A DNA stretch of 7,247 nt from assembly GCA_964445715.1 (NCBI GenBank), contig CAYULJ010000089.1, forward strand, positions 1-7,247. The letters run 5' to 3'. Below, in pieces: positions 1 through 5,803 of the stretch. This stretch comes from CAYPYS01 sp964445715 (GTDB taxonomy: Bacteria; Omnitrophota; Gorgyraeia; Gorgyraeales; Gorgyraeaceae). The number at the start of each line of letters is the position of its first letter. Within the stretch, counting starts at the first letter, position 1. The translations under genes were made by a program, and so were the position numbers. The notes under the pieces are model-generated. The model saw nothing but the letters and a program-made list of their open reading frames with translations. It did not search any database and had not been told where the DNA came from.

Positions 1-1961
1 AATCTCCCGAATGTCTTTATACTTTTGTTCATATTGCCGCTTTCATAAAAAAGAATGGCCAGTCTGTATTCTGCATCATCAGCCAGATTCCCATGGGGAA
101 ACGAATCAACTATATTACGAAAATACTCTTCGGCTTTTTCAAAATCCTTATTGTCCAAATAATATTCCCCTATCCAGAATAAGGCATCCTGAGACATATC
201 GTCTTCTGGATACCGTAAAACAAACTGCTCAAATTGGGCCAGGGCCTTATTGCTATCCCCGAGCCTATGATAACATCTCCCTAATTCATAAAAAGCTCTC
301 CGCGAAAATTCTGAATCTGAATTGGCCGACGAAATATTTTTGTATATACTCATGGCATTTTTATATTTCGCGATATTGTAGTACGAGCTCGCCAGTTGAA
401 AATGCGCTTCTTCGCTATAGATGCTATTATTATATTCCCTGATAAATGCCTTTAATTCGCGAGTAGATGATTCATAATCTCCTTTTTTAAAATACGAAAC
501 AGCCAGGCCGAATTTAGCATCTTCTATGTTTATAGAATTCGGATAGTTCCTTATCAAGCTCTGAAAAGAAAGCACTGCACCTTCGTATCTTTCCAATCTA
601 AATAAGATGCGGGCTATTTGATATTGCGCATAATCAACATAGCCAAACACGGCGTCTGGATTCACATTGGCCTCTTTCAAAACCATGTCATACACTGCCA
701 GCGCCTTTTCAAAGTCATTGAGCTGGGCATAGGAATCGCCCAACCTGCAATACGACGATATGCGGTAAAAATCATTCTCGGATTCTTTAATTACTCTGGC
801 AAACTCATCTATGGCTTCGTTGAATTTGTCCAGTTTAAAATAAGCCCAACCCAAATTGTACCGCATGTCATCTGTGTATGGGCTGGGTAAAAACATAGTT
901 ACTCCTTTATTCAGCAACTCGACGACATCTTCGTAACTACCCTGGTGATAAAGGACCTCCCCTTTGCCTAGATAAGCATTTGGCAACCATATGCTTTTAG
1001 GAAATCTTTCTATGATCCCATTGTAACTCTCCAGCGCCTTGTCAAAATCCTTCATTTTCATAAAAGCCTCTGCCTCGCCAAGTAATACAGAATCCATTAT
1101 AGCGTCCTGATCTTTTTTTAAAGATTTTAATTTATCGAATTCCCTGATGGCTTCCTTGTATTTATTCATCCTGAGATAACTCCAGCCCATACCGTACATA
1201 GCGCGAATCTCGCTATCCAGATCTATCTCGGGATTAAAAGACACGGCTTTTTCGTAAGATTCAACGGCCTTTTCATAGTCCCCCATATAATAAAAATTTT
1301 CTGCAATGTAAAAGTGCGCCGTTGCCAATTTAGTCAGGTCATTCTCTTTTGAAATAAATTTTGATAGGCGCTCCTGGGATTCCTTGTATCGTTTCAATTT
1401 ATAGAACGACTCTGCTATCTTTAATTGGACTTCGCTACTAAATTCATTAGAAGGGTATTCGGCCAGAAACTCATCGAATTTATCGAGCGCTTCTTCGTAC
1501 CGTCCTTCTTTATACAAGGCCTGGGCTATAGAGTGTTTTGCGTAAGGGGTGTATCTAGAGGAGGGAAAATCCACCAGCAGTTTGTCATAAAACTCCTTTG
1601 CCTTCTCGAAATCCCGCGTCCTGAGATATAACTCTGCCTTCCAATACAATGCCTCATCCCTAAATTGGCTAGCCTCCTCAGAGCCTATAACGGCATCGAG
1701 TTCATATATAGCATCATTGAACCTCTCTAGATAGATAAAAGATTCTCCCAGCAAGAGTCTTGCCTCTATCGCATTTGGGTCATTGGGATTTTCAGTTATA
1801 AATTTTTTCAGCGATTTAGCTGCTATATTATAGAACTCATCTTGGAAAGATTTTTTGCCGAGGGTAAAATCATTGTTTTCAAGTGGTTGGGCAATTAATG
1901 CGGCGCTCCATAGGAGCCATATGGATAGTATTACAAGATATATATATGGTATAGGGCGCAT
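1..1961 (-). CDS. Secreted TPR-repeat protein, 3' end beyond the window
   Basis: The frame is open from an ATG at 1961 down to the left window edge, giving 653 visible residues and no stop, so the C-terminus is missing. Residues 1-24 look like a signal peptide: a hydrophobic core around residues 5-17, then an Ala-rich stretch with likely cleavage after LIA (residue 24). There is no lipobox cysteine. The rest is almost entirely tetratricopeptide repeats: one degenerate unit near 43-62, then units beginning near residues 67, 104, 141, 178, 215, 254, 291, 329, 366, 403, 445, 482, 519, 556, 593 and 630. They show typical TPR features (YxxG/A pairs, FEKA-like turns, YP or FP before the linker). 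The unit length is mostly 37 residues, as in BamD/YbgF-type extracytoplasmic TPR proteins, rather than the canonical 34. The likely role is a periplasmic or surface scaffold for protein-protein contacts; the partner is unknown. The start has no clear Shine-Dalgarno sequence. The gene lies 151 bp downstream of uvrA in the same direction. The TPR assignment is firm; the specific function is not recognisable. Confidence 0.9.
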   Translation of the reverse strand, partial: MRPIPYIYLVILSIWLLWSAALIAQPLENNDFTLGKKSFQDEFYNIAAKSLKKFITENPNDPNAIEARLLLGESFIYLERFNDAIYELDAVIGSEEASQFRDEALYWKAELYLRTRDFEKAKEFYDKLLVDFPSSRYTPYAKHSIAQALYKEGRYEEALDKFDEFLAEYPSNEFSSEVQLKIAESFYKLKRYKESQERLSKFISKENDLTKLATAHFYIAENFYYMGDYEKAVESYEKAVSFNPEIDLDSEIRAMYGMGWSYLRMNKYKEAIREFDKLKSLKKDQDAIMDSVLLGEAEAFMKMKDFDKALESYNGIIERFPKSIWLPNAYLGKGEVLYHQGSYEDVVELLNKGVTMFLPSPYTDDMRYNLGWAYFKLDKFNEAIDEFARVIKESENDFYRISSYCRLGDSYAQLNDFEKALAVYDMVLKEANVNPDAVFGYVDYAQYQIARILFRLERYEGAVLSFQSLIRNYPNSINIEDAKFGLAVSYFKKGDYESSTRELKAFIREYNNSIYSEEAHFQLASSYYNIAKYKNAMSIYKNISSANSDSEFSRRAFYELGRCYHRLGDSNKALAQFEQFVLRYPEDDMSQDALFWIGEYYLDNKDFEKAEEYFRNIVDSFPHGNLADDAEYRLAILFYESGNMNKSIKTFGR

Positions 1962-1971
1962 CTTGTATATA

Positions 1972-2000
1972 AATATAACACCGGGGCTATACCAATGCAA
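1972..2000 (-). promoter_or_regulatory. Possible promoter for the TPR gene
   Basis: On the minus strand a -10-like TATATT (1972-1977) lies 17 bp downstream of a weak -35-like TTGCAT (1995-2000). The -10 matches the sigma-70 consensus at 5 of 6 bases, the -35 at only 3 of 6. Transcription from it would begin within a few bases of the ATG at 1961, implying a leaderless or nearly leaderless message. That would fit the lack of a Shine-Dalgarno sequence. The local DNA is AT-rich, so a chance match is quite possible. Confidence 0.25.
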
Positions 2001-2023
2001 GTGAAAAAGCTGCTAACGCATTA

Positions 2024-2063
2024 GGTTCCTGAAACCCATCATTTATGATGGGTTTCAGGAACC
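2024..2063. repeat. Perfect inverted repeat, 19-bp arms, 2-base loop
   Basis: Arms 2024-2042 and 2045-2063 are exact reverse complements around a central TT; the arm begins GGTTCCTGAAACCC. It lies in the gap downstream of uvrA and upstream of the TPR gene, 10 bp from the unrelated palindrome at 2074-2110. A small extra hairpin (ACCC-TTC-GGGT, 2061-2071) overlaps the end of the right arm, so the two could be mutually exclusive folds. In the minus-strand transcript it would form a very stable hairpin after uvrA and could slow or end transcription. No T-run follows the stem directly; the nearest is a five-T run about 16 bases further on, so it is not a textbook intrinsic terminator. Confidence 0.85.
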
Positions 2064-2073
2064 CTTCGGGTGC

Positions 2074-2110
2074 TAAGTTTACACTTTAACAATGTTAAAG
2101 TGTAAACTTA
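2074..2110. repeat. Intergenic palindromic repeat, copy 1 (after uvrA)
   Basis: An 18-bp arm (TAAGTTTACACTTTAACA), one central base (2092) and an exact reverse-complement arm. This is the shortest of three copies in the window; the outer AGCC/GGCT part of the stem is eroded here. It begins two bases past the TAG stop of uvrA, and the AG of that stop may belong to the repeat's outer AGC. In the uvrA transcript it would form an 18-bp hairpin immediately after the coding region. Confidence 0.9.
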
Positions 2111-2112
2111 AG

Positions 2113-4905
2113 CTATGTATGGTTTTTTAGATATGCACCTGTGTATGAGGAGGACGTTCTCATGACCTCTTCAGGCGTGCCTTCAGCTACGATTTTGCCG
2201 CCGGCATCTCCACCGCCTGGACCAAGGTCAATTATATGGTCGGACGATTTTATGACATCCAGATTATGCTCTATGACTAAAACAGTATTTCCAGCGTCTA
2301 CAAGCGCGTGCAAGACATTGAGAAGCTTATCGATATCTGCAAAATGCAATCCCGTGGTTGGTTCGTCTAAAATGTAAAGTGTCTTTCCAGTCCCAAGCTT
2401 ACTAAGCTCTGTAGCGAGCTTCACTCTTTGCGCCTCGCCACCTGAAAGTGTAGTCGCAGACTGTCCGAGTTCAATATACCCAAGCCCTACATCGCAAAGT
2501 ATCTTCAACTTCTGCTTCACATGAGGTATATTTTTAAAAAGCTCCTGCGCCTCCTCTACTGTCATCTCCAAAACGTCTGCGATAGATTTCCCTTTATATA
2601 AAATCTGCAATGTCTCATGATTATATCTTCTTCCATTGCAGACCTCGCACTTCACGAAAATATTCGGCAAAAAGTGCATCTCTATCTTTTTTATGCCATC
2701 TCCCTGACACGCCTCACATCTCCCTCCTTTGACATTAAAACTAAATCTACCCGGGCCATAGCCTTTCATTCTTGATTCCGGGATCTTCGCGTATAGGTTT
2801 CTGATAAAAGAGAATACGCCTGTATAAGTGGCAGGGTTAGAACGAGGCGTCCTTCCTATCGGCGCCTGATCGACGACCGTGACCTTATCCAGGTTCTGCA
2901 CGCCTTCGATGCTATCGTGCGCACCCGGCCTCTGCCTTGATTTGTAAATCTTTTTTGCAAGCGCAGCATAGAGAATATCATCCACTAATGTACTTTTGCC
3001 AGAACCTGAAACACCTGTTATGCACACAAAGAGTCCCAGTGGTATTGCCACGTCTATGTTTTTTAAATTATGCTCTCTGGCGCCGCGCACAACTATCGAA
3101 CGCTGTTTTTTCTTCGACCTTCTTTTTTTTGGCATTAAGATCTGTAATTCACGCCGCATGTAACTTCCTGTGAGAGATTTTTTGCAATCTAAAATATCGT
3201 TGATCTCGCCTTGAGCAACTACATAGCCTCCATGCTTTCCTGCGCCAGGACCAAGATCTATGATATAATCCGCACTCCTTATCGTGGCCTCGTCGTGCTC
3301 AACGACTATTAAGGTATTCCCTAGATCCCTCAAGGCCTTTAATGTATCCAGGAGTTTCGCATTGTCTCTCTGGTGCAGGCCAATGCTAGGCTCGTCTAAG
3401 ATATAAACCACGCCCACGAGACCAGCGCCTATCTGCGTCGCGAGTCTTATCCTCTGCGCTTCGCCTCCTGACAAGGTTGAGCTGCGCCTGTCGAGCGTAA
3501 GATACTCGAGTCCGACATTGCTCATAAAACTCAAGCGTTGCCTGATTTCCTTCAGGATCTGATGTGCTATTTTTTTCTGCCTCGACGTCAGTTTCAAGGT
3601 TGAAAAAAATCTATTGGCATCTTTTATAGAAAGCTCAGAGACATCGCTTATTGATTTTTCATTTATTTTTATCGAAAGACACTCTGGTCTAAGTCTTTTC
3701 CCCTTGCATACCGGGCACAGCGTCTCGTTCGTATATTTATTTATCTCCTGCCTCATGAACTCACTCTCTGTTTCTCGGTAGCGCCTCAGAAGATTAGGAA
3801 TAACTCCTTCAAAATAAAAATCATCCTCGTCCTCTGAACCATAAAGAATAATATCTTTTACTTTTTTTGGGATCTTATTGAATGATATGTCAAGTTCAAA
3901 TCCGTATTCACGGCCTAGCCTCCTAAGGAGTCTCCTATAATGTAGGATTATTTTCATACCGCCTACGCGCCACGGCTTCACTGCCTCCTTCAATGATTTT
4001 GTCTTATCAGGTACGACGAGCTCCGCATCTATTTCCATCTTCGTGCCGAGTCCGCCGCACTCCTGGCATGCACCATAAGGACTGTTAAAAGAAAAAATGC
4101 GCGGTTCGATCTCTTCATAGCTCACGCCACACTTTGGACAGGCGTAAAGTTCGCTGAACAGTTCTTCCTTCATATCTTTTTCTTTTTTATCGCCTACGAC
4201 CAACACCAAACCCTTGCCTACTTTTATTGCTATCTCAACAGCATCAGCCAGCCGATCCCTGATTTCCTCGTCGATAACTAGCCTGTCTACCAGCACCTCT
4301 ATGTTGTGCTTTTTATTTTTATTCAGTGTTATCTTCTCATCCAGAGAAACTATCCTGCCGTCTATCCTCGCTCTGACAAATCCTTGTTTTTTAAGTTCAT
4401 TGAATAATTTATGATACTCGCCCTTCCTGCCTCTTATAATCGGCGCCAATATCATAAGGGCTATGCCCTTAGGGTGCTTCAAAATCCTGTCTATTATTTC
4501 ATCAGAACTCTGTTGCGTTATTTTCTTACCACATTTATAACAGAAAGGTGTACCTGCGCGCGCGAAAAGCAGACGCAGATAGTCATATATCTCTGTAGTC
4601 GTACCCACTGTAGAGCGCGGATTCCCTCCAGCGCTCCTCTGCTCTATCGCAATTGCAGGAGACATGCCTTCTATATGCTCTACATTCGGCTTTTCAAGTT
4701 GTTCTAAAAACTGGCGGGCATATGCGGACAGACTTTCCACATATCTGCGTTGACCTTCCGCATAAATAGTGTCAAAAGCGAGCGAGGATTTACCAGAGCC
4801 GCTCAGACCAGTAATCACGACAAGCTTACCCCTGGGTATCTCCAGATTTATATTCTTGAGATTATGCTCCTTCGCCCCTATGATCTTAATGCTCTTCTCT
4901 CTCAT
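2113..4905 (-). CDS. uvrA: Excinuclease ABC subunit A (UvrA)
   Basis: A cytoplasmic ATPase that finds bulky DNA lesions and loads UvrB in nucleotide excision repair. At 930 residues it is full length (family about 940). The first ABC half has Walker A GLSGSGKSS at 33-41, signature LSGGEAQR at 478-485 and Walker B YILDEPSIGL near 501-510. The second half has Walker A GVSGSGKST at 631-639, signature LSGGEAQR at 820-827 and Walker B LYILDEPTTGLH at 843-854. Zinc-binding CxxC pairs are seen at 122/125, 256/259, 280/283 and 397/400, and the C-terminal DNA-binding zinc finger at 730/733 and 753/756. The UvrB-interaction region between the first Walker A and the second CxxC pair is present. A lysine/arginine-rich linker (591-602) joins the halves. 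The ATG at 4905 gives the usual UvrA N-terminus (IKIIGAKEHNLKNINL). Only a weak AAGA, inside the upstream palindrome, precedes it by six bases. No SOS box was recognised. Both ends of the gene are bordered by copies of the palindrome. Confidence 0.98.
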   Translation of the reverse strand: MREKSIKIIGAKEHNLKNINLEIPRGKLVVITGLSGSGKSSLAFDTIYAEGQRRYVESLSAYARQFLEQLEKPNVEHIEGMSPAIAIEQRSAGGNPRSTVGTTTEIYDYLRLLFARAGTPFCYKCGKKITQQSSDEIIDRILKHPKGIALMILAPIIRGRKGEYHKLFNELKKQGFVRARIDGRIVSLDEKITLNKNKKHNIEVLVDRLVIDEEIRDRLADAVEIAIKVGKGLVLVVGDKKEKDMKEELFSELYACPKCGVSYEEIEPRIFSFNSPYGACQECGGLGTKMEIDAELVVPDKTKSLKEAVKPWRVGGMKIILHYRRLLRRLGREYGFELDISFNKIPKKVKDIILYGSEDEDDFYFEGVIPNLLRRYRETESEFMRQEINKYTNETLCPVCKGKRLRPECLSIKINEKSISDVSELSIKDANRFFSTLKLTSRQKKIAHQILKEIRQRLSFMSNVGLEYLTLDRRSSTLSGGEAQRIRLATQIGAGLVGVVYILDEPSIGLHQRDNAKLLDTLKALRDLGNTLIVVEHDEATIRSADYIIDLGPGAGKHGGYVVAQGEINDILDCKKSLTGSYMRRELQILMPKKRRSKKKQRSIVVRGAREHNLKNIDVAIPLGLFVCITGVSGSGKSTLVDDILYAALAKKIYKSRQRPGAHDSIEGVQNLDKVTVVDQAPIGRTPRSNPATYTGVFSFIRNLYAKIPESRMKGYGPGRFSFNVKGGRCEACQGDGIKKIEMHFLPNIFVKCEVCNGRRYNHETLQILYKGKSIADVLEMTVEEAQELFKNIPHVKQKLKILCDVGLGYIELGQSATTLSGGEAQRVKLATELSKLGTGKTLYILDEPTTGLHFADIDKLLNVLHALVDAGNTVLVIEHNLDVIKSSDHIIDLGPGGGDAGGKIVAEGTPEEVMRTSSSYTGAYLKNHT

Positions 4906-4912
4906 ATATAAT

Positions 4913-4953
4913 CTTAAGTTTACACTTTAACAATGTTAAAGTGTAAACTTAAG
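4913..4953. repeat. Intergenic palindromic repeat, copy 2 (deacetylase/uvrA junction)
   Basis: Perfect 20-bp arms (4913-4932 and 4934-4953) around a central A at 4933. The central 37 bp are identical to copy 1. It fills nearly all of the 43-bp gap between the deacetylase and uvrA, and it overlaps the deacetylase gene: the TAA stop (4949-4951) lies inside the right arm. The + strand right flank (CTTAAGGCTCG) is shared with copy 3, while the left flank diverges to TAAT, so the outermost stem pairs are lost on the uvrA side only. Confidence 0.92.
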
Positions 4954-5725
4954 GCTCGTCCCTGTGTTCTTTGATCCAGGTATAAAAACCGGATGTCTCT
5001 ATCCAAAACACGAAAAGATTATCCGAGGTCCTGGATATCCGTACACGCTTCATTGCATATATGTCGTGCTTCGGATATTCCTTGCCTGGATTTGTAGCCA
5101 CTGCTATTTTGTATCCGGCTTTTATGACTTTATCTCTTATGGGTTTATTGAAACCACCGACTGGATAACTAAATGAATCAACTTCTCGCCTGGTATGGCT
5201 TTCTATCGAACGTTTAGAATCAAAAATCTCTCTGTCCAAATACTGCTGTGACAAATCAGGCAAATATGCATGCGACATTGTATGGCTACCAATAGAAATC
5301 ACACCGCTCTCTGACATCTCAACCACCTGATTCCACGTCAAAAAATTTTCTCTTCCTATAAGACCCGGGGAAATAAAAATCGTGGCTGGAAGACCTATCT
5401 CTTTCAAAACAGGATATGCATTCTCGTAATTATTCTCATATCCGTCGTCAAATGTAATAGCGATTGTCTTATATGGAATTTTTCCAGACTCCAATAAATC
5501 CGGCAGCTCCTCTAACCTGACAACATTATAATTATGCCTTTTCAAAAAACTCATCTGCCTCTTGAAGCTTTCAGGCATAACGCTGAGTTTCGAAACCTCC
5601 GCCCTGTCATCTATTCTATGATACATAATAATAGGGACGACATACTGCGCCCTCCCCCACAGAAAAGCCCCAACGAGGACAACAGAAACAACTGCCAGAT
5701 TTAAAATCCGCTTATATCTTCTCAT
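4949..5725 (-). CDS. Membrane-anchored polysaccharide deacetylase (NodB domain)
   Basis: Predicted to remove N- or O-acetyl groups from a polysaccharide outside the cytoplasmic membrane (carbohydrate esterase family 4). With a start at 5725 it has 258 residues. An N-terminal hydrophobic segment (about 8-25) acts as a signal anchor, followed by MYHR (34-37), typical of the PgaB/IcaB-like branch. The metal and catalytic motif TFDDG is at 91-95 (D93, D94), the second motif HTMSH is at 148-152 (both metal-ligand histidines present), and the third motif SYPVGG is at 186-191. All the expected catalytic landmarks are there, so an active enzyme is likely. Start choice: ATGs lie at 5731 and 5725; AAGG at 5734-5737 is 8 bases before 5725 but only 2 before 5731, so 5725 is preferred. 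An upstream TTG at 5755 lies inside the palindrome and is unlikely. The last codons (Glu-Pro-stop) come from repeat copy 2 and its flank. The neighbouring SGNH gene suggests a surface-polysaccharide role; the substrate is unknown. Confidence 0.9.
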   Translation of the reverse strand: MRRYKRILNLAVVSVVLVGAFLWGRAQYVVPIIMYHRIDDRAEVSKLSVMPESFKRQMSFLKRHNYNVVRLEELPDLLESGKIPYKTIAITFDDGYENNYENAYPVLKEIGLPATIFISPGLIGRENFLTWNQVVEMSESGVISIGSHTMSHAYLPDLSQQYLDREIFDSKRSIESHTRREVDSFSYPVGGFNKPIRDKVIKAGYKIAVATNPGKEYPKHDIYAMKRVRISRTSDNLFVFWIETSGFYTWIKEHRDEP

Positions 5726-5731
5726 GCCCAT

Positions 5732-5778
5732 AGCCTTAAGTTTACACTTCAACAATGTTGAAGTGTAAACTTAAGGCT
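5732..5778. repeat. Intergenic palindromic repeat, copy 3 (SGNH/deacetylase junction)
   Basis: The longest copy: perfect 23-bp arms (5732-5754 and 5756-5778) around a central A at 5755. The arm starts AGCCTTAAGTTTACACTT. It differs from copies 1 and 2 by C for T at 5750 and the matching G for A at 5760, so the stem stays perfect. It directly abuts the ATG at 5731, lies 25 bp past the SGNH stop, and contains in-frame stops that prevent upstream extension of the deacetylase. Confidence 0.93.
5734..5737 (-). promoter_or_regulatory. Ribosome-binding site inside the palindrome (deacetylase)
   Basis: AAGG on the minus strand, 8 bases before the ATG at 5725. It is formed by the outer arm of palindrome copy 3, so it would be sequestered in the stem whenever the hairpin folds in the mRNA. 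This decides the start at 5725 over 5731. Confidence 0.5.
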
Positions 5779-5803
5779 CGATACCGCCATCTTGCCATTT
5801 GAT

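Noticed and set aside
11..890. Open frames on the + strand at 11-442 and 618-890
   Set aside because: They lie antisense to the well-supported TPR coding frame, show no recognisable domain and have low-complexity, shadow-like composition.
1425..1631. Open frame on the + strand opposite the TPR gene
   Set aside because: Antisense shadow of a clear TPR unit, with no family resemblance.
2024..2110. CRISPR array or classical intrinsic terminator
   Set aside because: No regularly spaced direct repeats with spacers are present, and neither hairpin is directly followed by a run of T on either strand.
2141..4707. Several + strand open frames within uvrA (2141-2377, 2937-3173, 4214-4414, 4411-4707)
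   Set aside because: All are antisense to conserved UvrA motifs and unlike any known protein; shadows of the real gene.
4964..5176. Open frame on the + strand opposite the deacetylase
   Set aside because: Antisense to the conserved third motif region of the NodB domain; no independent support.
2074..5778. Operator sites for a single transcription factor
   Set aside because: Arms of 18-23 bp and placement overlapping stop codons of the preceding genes are unusual for operators. The idea is not excluded, but it is less fitting than a palindromic repeat or RNA hairpin element.
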